Assembly: GCF_019175385.1 (NCBI RefSeq)
Contig: NC_083344.1
Span: 65,162,782-65,226,781 of the forward strand
DNA from: Lycium barbarum
Taxonomy: Eukaryota; Streptophyta; Magnoliopsida; Solanales; Solanaceae
DNA length: 64,000 bases
Reading direction: 5' to 3'
Shown here: positions 47,707-59,604 of the stretch, piece by piece
How positions within the stretch are numbered: the stretch's first letter is position 1
Layout of the letters: every line of letters begins with the position of its first letter
The notes under the pieces: model-generated
Told to the model about the DNA's origin: nothing
What the model saw: only the letters and a program-made list of their open reading frames with translations
The model's database searches: none
Program-made: the position numbers and the translations under genes

Positions 47707-48654
47707 TGTTACACCTCAAAAATTTTCGCGTCGTTTGCTTCGTAAGTAAACCAACGTAAGCCCAGAGAGGTTATGAGACCCTTATAAGGTTAAGTAAGAC
47801 TTTTAACAAGTGCTAAGAAAGTGTCTAAAGGTTCCAGGATCAAGCGAATTGAAGGAATTAAGTTTGTCGAAACTTTGGGAAACCTTGGCAGAATTTTGGA
47901 TAGAAATTTTTGGTCCAACTTGAGAGAGGTATATCTCCTAGCATAGAAGGAATTATGGAATGCATAGTCTATGTAAATTCAAGTTCAGTGAGTCTTTTTT
48001 TCAATGCAACTGACAAATCACAAATCTGAAAAGTATAAGATAAAGTACGGCCCATACATGATTGTCTTACTGGGATAGTTCAGACATACATATTGCATTC
48101 ATTTATCCTATGGTTTCTTATGTCTCTTTTATGCTACTCTCATGTCTTACATACCCAGTACATTATTCGTACTGACGTCCTTTTATTTGTGGACGCTGCG
48201 TTTATGCCCGCAGGTAGACAGGGAGACGGTATAGACCTTTTGGTGGCCATCTTAGCGCTTGTACAGGAGCACTCCACTTGTTTCGGAGCTGCAGTTCAGA
48301 GTGGTATGATTCTTTTGTGTTTATGTGGGCATGGCGGTTTCCTGTCCCATCCTTATCATGTTATGCACTCGATGTAGAGGCTCGTAGATAGATGTGTACA
48401 ATTAGTTTTCCTATGACCTTCTCGGTCCATATTTTGTTATATCATTTGGATAGCCTTGTCGGCTTGTATACACGAGCACGGTTTGAGGACGTATGTATGT
48501 ATATATCTATTGGCACGTGTCCCTTATAGTTTATGACATCTATTAGGTAGTATTATGGCCCTCTCAGGTATGATTATGAGATGAATGTATGTCATGAGGT
48601 GCTCAGTAGGTTAGCTCCGAATGCCCATCATGGCCCTCCGGTTGGTTCGTGACA
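47707..48654 (+). mobile_element. 3' LTR of element A, internally deleted
   Basis: Starts TGTTACACC and ends GTTCGTGACA, followed by gactg (48655-48659), the match to 24184-24188. Compared with the 5' LTR it lacks about 1.3 kb. The joint is near 48055-48062, where sequence like 24530 jumps to sequence like 25865. It keeps the dyad (48156-48174) and ATGCCCGCAG|GT (junction 48213/48214), which the 5' LTR has lost. Confidence 0.9.
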
Positions 48655-49410
48655 GACTGGAAATGTAGAAGTAACTGTAGATTCCTCAAAAGTTATGTAG
48701 GTAAAACCTGAGATATAGGTAAGACCCCAGAGATGTCAGGATGATCAAAATAAAAGGTAAGTAAGGTTGAGACTCAAAAACTATGACTTTGGCTAACATA
48801 AGGTACCGACAAAGATTAGGTGAGTAGCAACGATACCCCTTTTGAACCTAAGAATAACCAAAAAAGACACACTTAATAGCACGAGGGGAAAATTTATTTG
48901 TACCCAAAGCTAGGTTATTAAAAAAACATGTGCTTTCAAAGATACGATAGGGAAGAGAGTATAGAGATGGCTGAGGATACAATACAGGATAAGGAATTTG
49001 ATTCTGAATGGAAGATGAGGGCATTCGATTAATTAAATCACAAGACAAGGGGATTGCATCACCCTAAAAATGCCATGGAACATGAGATTCAATGAGAAGA
49101 GTGCGAGAAGTCTCAATGAGATGCCTATTCTTCCTTTATGCTACCCTGGTCTGTTGAGGGGTGTAGAGACAAGATGCCTGATGAATAATTCCTTAGTGAG
49201 TCATAAACTACTGAAATTGGGATGATAAGTACTCTAAGGCATTATCACTACGAAAGTACAAATAAAAAAACCATTTGATTTTTGTATTTCAACACAAAAA
49301 CTCTTGAATATAGAGAATAACTTCGAATGATCATTCATTAAGAAAATCCAAGTACATATGGAATAATCGTCAATGAAAGTACCAAAATAACAAAATCCTA
49401 AGGGTGAACT
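48655..49410 (-). pseudogene. Ty1/copia pol remnant, upstream part (integrase C-terminal region)
   Basis: The minus strand encodes the integrase to reverse transcriptase linker of copia elements: N-R-M-P-S-S (about 49020) and A-I-K-C-V-F-F-G-Y-S (about 48880-48850). It is the continuation of the remnant at 22496-24188 once element A is removed. It is cut at 49411 by LTR F. Confidence 0.82.
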
Positions 49411-51039
49411 TGTAACACCCCGTACTTTTAAATTAGAATGAATTGTAAGTAACCAATGCGAACCCAGAGGGGTTATGATCCCTTACAAGGATAGTGATGG
49501 TTTAAACAAGTGTTAAAGAATTTTCGTAGGGATTAAAGGTTAAAAAAATCTAAGAGAATAAGTTCGTTGAAGTTTGGAAGAGTTGGCCAAGTTTCATGGA
49601 CCGTGAAACAATTTCACAGCCCGTCAAAGTGGTAGTGCTCAACTGTAACTCTCAAATAGAAATTTGAATATACTGGGATGAATCACGGTGCAAGAATACG
49701 GTCCATCAGAGAGAGTTAAGGATTGTAACTCAAACTTGAAATTGAGGCGGTGGGATCACTTTCATTCCCAAATGCTCTCTAAGTGTAATATACAATCCAA
49801 GGTTAAATCAACAAGGTTTTGACGTAAATCTTCTATCGAAAAGGTCGTAGTACTAGTAGAACTCATTTTCTTTGCTTGGTGGCTGGATTGAAGAATTACT
49901 TCAAGTTGAAGTAAGGGATGGAAAAGGTTTTTTTTTGAATTATAAGGTTCTGATATGAGTTTTTTTATATATTAAGATATGTTGGTTTGTTAAGAATTTA
50001 CGAGACGACGATCGGAAATCGTAAACTAGTGTTGCGTGTTGTTGTATCATGTTGTTGGGACTCTTCTTGCTATGTTGAGGTGCCAAAGATGTAGTATAGT
50101 TGTATACATGTATTATTCTTATTGTAATAAGTTTCAAAAGGGAGTGAGTTGTGGAGAAACTCCATTTAGTTAGTCGTAAAGCGAGCTTGCTGCTCGATAT
50201 ATTGTTATTGTGGTTTTCCATAGTTTGACACAAGTGTTACTATCATGTCTTGTATATTGACATGTCAAGAAGGTTTATTTTAGCGTTGTTGATAGGAATC
50301 AATGATAAAGGTATGTAATGGCTATTCCTTCTATCTCTTACTGGCATGAATCTGCTTCGAATGCGATTTCCAAATGAAAGACTTAAAAGAAGAGTTTTTG
50401 CCATAAAACACTCTATTCATGATGTTCCCTTTGTTCCATATATTCATGGTATCTTGATTGACGGTAGTTTCGTATCTCTTTGTAACCCTCATTTCCATCC
50501 TAAAAGAAATTGCGTTCAAAGGTCGTTTTGAATATTTGTAATTTTGGGGAATAGTGAGCCCAAGGGCTATAAGCTTGATAATGCTGTCACGTATACTCTG
50601 TTCGTAAGCCTTGTGTAGTACCTTTCTGTATCACCTTGTTGATGTTAAGCCTCAGTGCTATCTATAGTTTCTACAATTGATGTTAAGCCTTAGTGCTATT
50701 TATTTTGTCTACAGTTGCCGTTTAGCCTCAGTGCTCTTCATTGTGTCTATTTCTTGTTTTTAATCACCAGAGACCTTTTTTATGGCTCGGTACGCTATAT
50801 TACGCACGAGACCTCTTTTAAGGCTCAGTACGCTATTATACACATGAGACCTCTTTATGACTCGGTATGTTATATGTTATAGGCCCACAGTGGCTCTTTT
50901 ACACTTTGTGGCTTGGTACATTGCTTGTTTGGTTGTTGTGTGCCCATAGTGGCCTTTGAGTGTATTGTAATTATGACTTGAATTAGAAGAAGGTAATCAC
51001 ATCCTCATGTTGTCTATTGTACTCAGTTACATTTGATGT
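49411..51039 (+). mobile_element. gypsy LTR F, left part
   Basis: Begins TGTAACACCCCG, like the other Tekay-type LTRs, right after copia sequence. It carries a decayed palindrome cluster (about 49595-49715) and two minisatellites: GTTAAGCCTCAGTGC-type units at 50640-50740 and GAGACCTCTTTATGGCTCGGTACGC-type units at 50770-50890. It breaks off at 51039 within what should be the dyad block (tgtactcagttacatt), where element G is inserted. The rest should lie right of the window. Confidence 0.75.
50637..50895. repeat. two adjacent minisatellites in LTR F
   Basis: About three units of roughly 45 bases, then three units of roughly 47 bases, in the position where the other LTRs also carry minisatellites. 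Confidence 0.75.
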
Positions 51040-52298
51040 TGATAAGTGGTGATTTTACCACTTATTTTAGTCTCTTTGCTTTGGTTTTTGTGTTCTTAAT
51101 CTATGATATGAGGTTATTCTTGGTGTGTATGCCTATTATTTTAGGTGCATTAAGTCATAAAGAGAATTGGAATCAAACCGAGTGAAAGCGAGCCAAAAAG
51201 GAGCTAAAACGAAGAAAAGGGAATTTTGGCACCTTCGTGTACGCGAAGGTTGACTGCATTCACAATGGTCAACTGCTCAAGTGACCTTTGCGAACGCGAA
51301 GAAGACTTTTCGGGCAGAACTGGATAGTTTTGGAAATTCTTGTTTTTTGTTCCCAATCCACATAAAACTTGACCAAACCTCTTGGAAACTAATCTTTGGC
51401 ACAAAAAACACAAGTTTGGGAGCTAGGGTTTCTTACAACACACTTTGGAGTTGAAGATTGGGTTGAGAACTTTCTTAAACTTTTCTTCATTTCTTTGATT
51501 CCTTGCTTTGTAATGAATATCTAAGTGTGTAGCATTTATTTTCTTCACTTGAATCTTGTTTATGAAAATATTCTATGATTAAAGTGTTGGATGAAACTCT
51601 TGTTTTGCTTATGTATTGAATGATTTTTATTGCTAATGAAGTGAGTTAATGTTGTTTTCATTAATGTTGTTCTTTAATGTTTCTTAAGGGATTAGCTAAC
51701 CCTAAGACCCGCCCATTTACTTCGATTTGAGCTCGAGAGAGGAAGATTGAGGTTGGGATAGATTAATTAACAAGAATTTGGGTCATTAAATCCCATCTAA
51801 TAACTTGAGCTACAGATAGGAAAGTTACTTGAGATTATATTGATTGTTCTTAGGAAAGTTACTTGAGATTATATTGATTGTTCATACTTTCCACATTCTA
51901 AGGCTTAAGAAAGCTTAGTAATGATATTCATCAATTTGGTCGAGAGACTTTTGATGAGATTTTAGAAATCATTATCTAATTAGCATAAACTCACTCTTAG
52001 TTGTAAAATCGGCAAATGCATTGGATCGTTACTTGAGCGTAATTTCCTTTGTATCCATACTTGTGGCCATTGATCATTTTACCCGCTTTCTAGCTAGTTT
52101 TATCTTTGTTAGTTGTTAAACCAAAAATCAAATATTGAAAAAGTGTTTGCCTTAGCTTAGTTGGTGATAATTCCTTACTTGTTTAAATTACCTATTATAT
52201 TGTTCCCTGTGGGATCGACCCCGACTCATAGTTAGGTAAATTATACTGCATACGACCGTGTACACTTTCTCTTTGAGAAGTAGATTTGAACGTTATCA
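51040..52298 (+). mobile_element. 5' LTR of element G (gypsy, non-chromovirus type)
   Basis: Begins TGATAAGTGG and ends CGTTATCA, giving a 6-base inverted terminus TGATAA/TTATCA. It carries near-palindromic CTTCG...CGCGAAG pairs (51225-51310). It lacks the dyad block of the Tekay-like LTRs. With the PBS type it belongs to a different gypsy lineage (Tat/Athila-like or a non-autonomous relative; inference). Confidence 0.8.
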
Positions 52299-52302
52299 AT
52301 TT

Positions 52303-52320
52303 TGGCGCCGTTGCCGGGGA
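52303..52320 (+). other. primer-binding site of element G
   Basis: TGGCGCCGTTGCCGGGGA lies four bases after the LTR. This PBS is common in plant Tat/Athila-type gypsy and related non-autonomous elements and is unlike the methionine-type PBS of A, C and D. Confidence 0.85.
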
Positions 52321-52456
52321 ACAATTTGGCATATTTGGGTTAGTTTGGGATTTAATCCTACTTGCTTTGGTCCAAACTTGTAAATATTTGTGTATTTATT
52401 TTCTTTTGACTTTGTTTATTTTCTTGGTTTTTGTAAATGGCATCATATAATGAAAA

Positions 52457-54662
52457 TTGTCGGATGGTAGTTGTTCATACTTTGATGATCCCAGTCCTTA
52501 TTGTGGAGGACCACACTCATGGCAAAATTATTTGAATTCTCCCGGGGGCGGATTATGCGCACAATCCCAAACCTATGAGTGGAGTATTTGTGATAGGTGT
52601 GGTGGTCAAAGTGGTCATTGGGATAATTTTTCTTATTTGTCCTTCCCTTCCCCGAACCCCCACTATGATGATTCTACTTTTGATTTTGATGAAAATAGGG
52701 ATATGGAGGTGGAAGAAGTTTCAAATTCTCAAAATGAGAGGATAATGCTCATGTTGGAGGCCATTCTTGAAAAGGAGGAAAAGTTGAACCTAGACCTCGA
52801 GGACTTGAGTCAAGCAATTAGTTGCAATGACAAAGCTATTAACACCTTGGAGGATCAAATGAAATTATTGGTTGAGGCTCATAATGCTCACCAACTTGAG
52901 GGTGTTTGTTGCTCCCAAACGCACACGCAAGTATACGCGGTCGGGCAAGTAATATAGACTGTTAAGTCCAGATATCGATCCCACAGAGGCTTAGATTCTA
53001 CTGTCAAACTAATTCAAATTCGAATAAAACTATTCAAGAAAGTGAAAATCAAGATGTTTGTTGTACTAAACTAAAACTGAAAAGTAAACAATTTGTGATG
53101 GGTATTTTTGTGACTGAGAATATGTTGACAAAGATTGTAAGGTTTATCAGATGAGAGAAAGTTCTAGGGTCATGGTTTTCGACAATCCAGTTGATCTTTA
53201 GACAATTCCACCTATCTTATTTCCTGGGTTACTAGTTGACGGGTTAATTAAAACTTTATGAGTATCTTCTGAGTTGCTCACAAGCCTGTAGATGTTACTA
53301 TAACGCCTATATCCCTATGGTCGTCAGAGGTAACAAGAACGCATTTACTTCTCCGTATTCAACTAAGCAAGGCTAAAGGGTATATTCCTATCCTCATTAG
53401 TGAAACGATTATATCGAACAAGCCCTATTTATTCTTATTACGCATGCAAATTCCCTATCCCTAGTTCAATTCACACGCCACAGATAGTGTCTAACTATTG
53501 GCTAGATAATCAAACAATTAACATCAAGAATAAATAAGCAACCCAAAATATGGAAAATCAATAGAGAATAATTGTCATCAAACCAACTTTCAAGTCTTAT
53601 GCCACAACCCTAGAATTAAGAAGTTTACCTACTCATGATTCTCAATGAACAAAAAGAATTCATGAATAATCTAGGGTTAAAAAGATGAAATTGAAATAAA
53701 ATCTAGAGAGAAGGTAATATGACAACTTACAAGTCTTGGAATAATCCTAGCACGTCCTTAATAATGAACAAAATATCTATTTATAGTTTAGGGTTGTTAA
53801 CCAAATAAAAGGGTCCTAATCCTTCTTAAAATCGGACAAAATTGGGCATTCCCGCGTTGGCCACGCGTCGCGGGTCCAACGCGAGGTCTTCAGTGAATTC
53901 AGCCCCTATTTGTGCTGAGCCCGCGACGCGGGCTCAACACCTGATTGAGAAGTTCCTGCAGCTTATTCTTCCGTTATGGGCACGCGACGCGGGTATGGCA
54001 CCTGAGTGCCACCTCGTGTTACATCCGCGACGCGGGTGTGGCACATTTGTGCTTGATCCTTCCAGAAATTCACTTAAGTGTCGCAAGCTTCTCCCGTTCA
54101 CTCGTGTCCACAAGATCACCTCCAGAATCAACCAAAATAGCTCGGTTTCCCGTCGTTTGTCTTCTTCGTACCAAGACACATGAAATAAGCGACATAAGCT
54201 CAAATACGATGATTTCGTCGTATATTAGGCAATAAAAGTCTTAGGAATGTGATGTAAAATGACACGAAACATGATATTTGTGCTAAATATCAGGGTTGAA
54301 AGTAGACAAGAAAGTGGCCAAAACATGAATTTCTCCAAAGGTGAATTTTTACAAACTTCAAATGACTCTCACCATGAAGAAATGGAAATTGTGAGCCAAG
54401 ACTGGGTTCTGACTCAAGCTCAACAACTTGGAGCCTATGGGGATCATTGTGAAGGCATTTCACGGATTGTGGAAGAATTTCTAAAAATGCATGTTGAGCA
54501 AAGTCAAGTAGTGGATCTATTTGAAATTGCTAGCCTGAAATTGGAGACCGAATTGAATGCAAAGATTGAGGCATGTGATGCTCAATATCAAAGATCCATG
54601 GAATGTAATTTTGAGATGGCTTCAATTGAAGAAGAGGTTAATATTGATTTTCAAGAGGTAAT
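52457..54662 (+). pseudogene. gag-like frame of element G, split by solo LTR I
   Basis: The first part (52457-52906) encodes a Cys-rich segment (C-x2-C-G near residue 45), an acidic stretch and a predicted coiled coil (about residues 95-140). The frame is interrupted by LTR I and resumes after 54293 in another short open frame (54326-54690) of acidic, helical character. No protease or polymerase is recognisable. Elements that carry only such a frame are known as large non-autonomous derivatives in Solanaceae (from memory). The right end is lost at 54663. Confidence 0.6.
52907..54292 (-). mobile_element. solo LTR I inserted in the gag of G
   Basis: Begins TGTTGCTCCC and ends AAATATCA, flanked by gtgtt (52902-52906) and gggtt (54293-54297). 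A TATA box, CTATAAATAGAT on the minus strand near 53790-53775, shows the orientation. Downstream are CGCGACGCGGG-type palindromic repeats (53865-54045). No internal region is present. Confidence 0.78.
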
Positions 54663-56272
54663 TGTTACATGTCTCATTTTCATACGTTGAGTTTCGCCGA
54701 ATGCTAATTGTCCTAGCCTTGGGAAGTAGGATAAATTTTTCGAGGTCATGGGGATAGATATGTCCATGTTGGGAATATAATGGAGAAAAACCATGTTTAG
54801 TAAGCCTCGGGAAGGTTTAAGACTCGTCGGATCATCGGAGTTAAGTTTCGGTGGGAGTTTGGTAAAATGTCACATTATGGCGCACTTTGTGGGGCAACAT
54901 GCGAGCAGCAAAGCGCGCTTTGCGGCCACGCAGTTGCGTAGCAAAGTGTGACAGTGAAATTTGGTGATGTTGCGAGGTCTGTGACACAACATGCGGCTAG
55001 CAAAGCACGCTTTGCGTCTAGCAAAGCTTGCAGCATGTTGTGTCGGTCCAGAATTTTCTGGACCACTATAAATAGACCAAATTCGACCCAAAATCATATT
55101 TTCACCATTTTTGGTCATAGAAACCTCTAGAAACTCTCTCAACAAGTCTTCTTATGAGCTAAGACCAAAATCAAGAGCAAATCCAAGAGAAATAAAAGAT
55201 CAAACACCAAAAATCAAGAGACTCAAGTGCAAAGAGGCTCACTAGGGTTAGTGGAAGTCAAGAAATCCTTTGGTATTGGAGTTGGGGGTTTTTCTCAAGC
55301 AAAGTATCTTCATCCAAAGGTCATTCTTACATAATCAAAAGTGAGTTTTATATCTAGCTCATGTTATTCAAAGTATTGAGTAGTTGAAAGACTTGGATTA
55401 GAGAAGAAAGTAGAATATGAGCTCAAATAGGGAAATAATGGTATTTTGAGTAGTAAGTTGAATTGAGCCATGATTTTTAGTATGAGATGAGTGTAATCTT
55501 GTTATGAATGATGCTAATGACGTTGAGGAAATATTATGGGAAGAATGAATATGTTGTTGTATTGTAGTCATGGTTATGGATTACTTTGAAAGTGAATTTG
55601 AGAAGTGAACAATGTTTAGCTAGAGAAATCTATTGATTGTGATATTATGGGAGTTGCTATTGCTATTTAGGAGTTGTTTTATTACATGGAGAAAGTCGTT
55701 GGAACAAAGGAAATGCTGCCCAATTTTTGTTAGCTCTAGTACGCACGTTTAAGTAACCGATTAGCTAATGTTAATGTGAATTCTCTTGAAGGTAGAAACG
55801 TGGGCATTGAAGGAGAACAAGCAAGCGATAGATTAGTTAAACGAAAAAGGTATGTAAAGCTGGTCCCTTCTTTCTATGGCATGACTCCTATGACACGAAT
55901 CTCCTAGATTTCCATAATCTTCCTAAACAAAGGAACTACGAGTCGACGAATGTAATGAACTATATATGTATGAGGTAAAGAAAAGAGATACGACGAGCAA
56001 GATAATGATGACGATGAGTTAAGTATAAAGAATCCTAAAGTAAAGTAAGAGGTCCATGAAGCTAATGATTCTAAGTATGGTTTCATTGATGCTTTCCTTT
56101 ATGTACACTCACCTTAAATTGTTAGTTCCTTCAAGGTGAGAGATGGTGTTGATGATTACTCTATAATATAATCGGGTTCATGACCTTATGTCACCCCGAC
56201 ATAGCCATAGTTGCTTCAAGTCCTAATGTATGTTTTGATGATAAATGTATAGTGATGCTAAGTCAGGATATG
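54663..56272 (+). mobile_element. gypsy LTR H, left part
   Basis: Starts TGTTACATGTCTC within the gag-like region of G. It carries GCAAAGCGCGCTTTGC-type palindromes (about 54880-55035), the GGAAATGCTGCCC core (about 55708) and, near its end, sequence like that preceding the dyad block in other LTRs. It breaks off at 56272 where element D starts. Confidence 0.75.
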
Positions 56273-58275
56273 TGTTATATCCCGCATTTTGTGCATTCGG
56301 GTAATTTAAGATAATTGCGGGAAGTTAAGAGCAAGCCTATATTTTTGATCTTGTGTGGCACATAAGTTGTTCACAAAATTTTTGAAGTGGAAATATTAGG
56401 AAAGACTAGGGGTAAAAAGGGAAATACGCAAGATGACTCATGGAAATATGGGTGGAAGGCTAAGGGCAAATTCGGAATTTGGAAAATTGTTTTTCATGAA
56501 TCGCAAGACTAGATATAAAAAAAAAAGTGGGCTTAATGAATGAGCCAAGGTGACCGCCCAAACATGGGTGGTCTTTAGCCCACATGGATGTTTAAAAGAT
56601 GATTAATTCATCACAATTCTTATCTTCAACACAAGAAGGTTCAAGAAACTTTGAGAGGAAAAAGAACTACAAGGCCATTCGGCCAAGCTTGGGAGAGCAA
56701 GAAACTTGGAAAAACAATTGCTCAAAAATTATTTTCTACTAATTGGAAGGTCCCTAGCAAGGTGAAGCGGTCATTGGAGCAAGTAGAACATTTATTCTTG
56801 CAAGCCACAAATTCTAACCAAGTGAGAAGCTAAGTGGAAAAGGTAAGAATCAATCTTCTTTTATATGTTATGGGTGATTGTGTATGTTGTAGTGTGTAGA
56901 AATGAGTGAAATTCATGAAAATATGGGCATAGTGTTGTGGTCGTGTGGTGCTTATGTGGTATAGAAGAGAATGAATCAATTTCTCTTAGTATTTTGATTG
57001 TTATTGTCATGAATGCCATGTTGATAATGGAAGTTTGATGATTCAAGTTGAAGTTGGAAGTGTTGGAAAGTTATTTTAGAAACTAATGTGATGTTAGAAG
57101 GCATTTCTTATATTTATGGAAAACAATGTGTTAGTGTGTGAATTGTTGGTGTAATTCATGAAATTGAAGGAAGAGAATGTGTTGTTATTGTTCTTGTTGC
57201 ATTTGGAAGCTTTCGGGTGGAGTGGAATAATGGTTAGACTAATGTGGATATTGTGCGGATTGTTTGAAACGTTCTTGAATATTGTTTGAATGGCTTCGGA
57301 GTAGTACTTGAATGTGTGAGCAAATATGAATTGAATATAAATGAGACATCGTTGAAGTTTGTGAGAAGAAGTTGCTAATGTTAGTATGCGTTTTGAATCG
57401 ATTGTGGATATTGTTAGAATAATTGTTGGTATTGTTGTTGATATTTTGGCCGAGTTGAATTCTCGGATTTGTTGTTGTATTTTTGGCCGAGTTGAATTCT
57501 CGGGGTTGTTGTATTTACAGGGGAAATGCTGCCGAAATTTCTGTAGATTAAGTGTTGGTTTGGAATTGGACTCTTAAGTGTTATGGCTAATGTTTGGTAT
57601 GTATGAATATTGTTGTAGATCTTAAGAAGCCAAAGGCTTAAGTTCGGATTAGCGTAGAAAGCGGGCAAGGTATGTAAGGCTTACCTTTCTTTCTTTTGGC
57701 ATGATCTTTATGAAACGAGCAAATGACGTATATGTATGATTCTAAAGAAATTCCTGCTCTTAGAGCCACTAGGATGGCTAACGTTCTTGATTTCCATAAG
57801 CTACCTCATATGATTTTGATGCGTATATATGATGACCGAATATCTAGTTGATATGTTTCCGAATGGTTTTCGAAAGATAATCGATATGACTAAAGTCTTG
57901 ATTTTTCAAATGCTAACACGTTCGACTATTCCATTGAGTCTTTGATATATTTTGATATGTACATATGATTCCAAAAGTTATATTTGATTTGATCTATACG
58001 ATATCCGAAAAATACTTGATATGATTATTGCTTCGATTTTCCAAAAATGGCTTCTGAAATGCTCGTGGAAGGTTCTGTACTTCAAGCGTCCATAACTTTC
58101 TCATACTAAGTCGGATTGACCCGAAACTTGTTTCTGAGCCTTCAGGAGTCGGTAAGTATACTTGTCTATCGAATCTTGATTTATGTGCATATGATTTCGC
58201 ATTATTCTGTTCGTGCAAGCCTCAGTTTGGATTTCTCCGAGCCCGGGCCAGGATATGTTATCGTGCGCACTCCTC

Positions 58276-58672
58276 TGCATTGTTCACCGAGTCCCTCTTA
58301 CTTGCGGGCCGGGACACGTTATATGTATATGTATATGATGATATGATGATACGGGGATGGTGGCCAGGATGGCATATGATGACTTTATTCACCGAGACCC
58401 GTAATAGAGGGCCGGGACACGTTATATGTATATATGGTATATGATTTTGACATGCATGATTCTATCCACCGAGTCCCTTAATAAAGGGCCGGGACACGTT
58501 ATATGTAAACATGATACATGATGTTGACATACATGATTCTATCTACCGAGTCCCTCACTAGAGGGCCGGGACACGTTATATGTATATATGCTATATGATG
58601 TTGACATGTTGACATGCATGACCTTATTCACCGAGTGCCTCACTAAAGGGCCGGGACACGTTATATATATAT
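58276..58672 (+). repeat. minisatellite in LTR D
   Basis: About five units of 75-90 bases, each with CACCGAGTCCCT...GGGCCGGGACACGTTATATG, separated by AT-rich spacers. Confidence 0.88.
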
Positions 58673-58824
58673 ATATAAATTTGTATATGTGTATGATTCA
58701 TGATTCGAAATATACTACTTCACTACATAAAGGAAACGTATTGATGATTTCACACAGTTATACTGGTTCTGGAGAGTTTCTATTTTTGGCTATGATCCCC
58801 TGTACTGTACTTCATGCCTTACAT

Positions 58825-58890
58825 ACTCGGTACATTTTCCGTACTGACCCCCTCTTCTTCGGGGGCTGCGTTTCATGCCCGCAGGTACTG
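58825..58890 (+). promoter_or_regulatory. conserved LTR block: dyad plus ATGCCCGCAG|GT (element D)
   Basis: A TATATATAAATT stretch (58663-58682) lies about 150 bases upstream. The dyad GGTAC-7 nt-GTACTG is followed by ATGCCCGCAG|GTACTG, the best donor consensus among the LTRs here. Confidence 0.55.
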
Positions 58891-59404
58891 ACGTACACTT
58901 GAGTGACCCGACAGCTTAGGCCATCTATTCTGCTGCTCTGGAGTGCTCCCTTGTTCTGGAGCCTACATTTTGGTACAGACTCTTCTGTTGTATATATGTA
59001 TGTATATGTTCAGGGGTACGACGGGGCCCTGTCCCGTCATATGATTCTGTTATCTTTGTTAGAGGCCTGTAGACATGTATGTGGGTCATGGGTCGTTGTG
59101 GTTCAGATATGTCTGTGTGGCTTGCGTCTAAGCGGTTCCATTTGCTATGATAGCCTTAACGGCTTGTACGTATGTATATATAGATGTTTTGGATAATATG
59201 TTCCACGACAGCCTTGGCGGCTTCTATATGATATGTATGATATATGTGACCGCTTAAGACGACATCTGTTCTCAGTATCTATATAAATGGATATATGTTG
59301 GATATGAATGAGTTAGGGATATGTCGATTGGTAAGTAGGTAGGTGTGTATGGGTGTCCAGCTCGGGCACTAGTCACAGCCCACGGGGTTGGGTCGTGATA
59401 AAAG

Positions 59405-59416
59405 TGGTATCAGAGC
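59405..59416 (+). other. primer-binding site of element D (tRNA-Met type)
   Basis: TGGTATCAGAGC four bases after the LTR end. Confidence 0.88.
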
Positions 59417-59604
59417 GGTTTGTCCTCGGAATGTCTACAGGTCATGTCTAGTAGAGTCTTGTTTATCGGTGTGTTGTGCACCACATCTATAAACAGGAAG
59501 CTACAGGACATTTAGGGTGTTACCTTTTCTTTCGATCTTAGGTCGTGCGATAGAGCGGTATTATTAGGATGGTTCCTTTCTGACGAAATGTTATGTTTTC
59601 AGCG

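Larger units (their letters stand above)
56273..59400 (+). mobile_element. 5' LTR of gypsy element D
   Basis: Begins TGTTATATCCC and ends GGTCGTGATA (terminal CA changed to TA), followed by a methionine-type PBS at 59405-59416. Landmarks: GGGGAAATGCTGCCG core (about 57520), a minisatellite of CACCGAG...GGGCCGGGACACGTTATATG units (58276-58672), the dyad (58829-58846) and ATGCCCGCAG|GT (ATG at 58875, junction 58884/58885). The stretch 56495-58260 is repeated at 62225-64000 with about 2 percent differences. Confidence 0.88.

Noticed and set aside
52457..52957. Novel Cys-rich host protein
   Set aside because: The frame starts shortly after an LTR and primer-binding site, so it is the gag-like frame of element G, and its end runs into solo LTR I.
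58276..58672. CRISPR-like regularly spaced repeats
   Set aside because: Units are direct repeats with AT-rich, mutually similar spacers inside a plant retrotransposon LTR; no cas genes, not prokaryotic.
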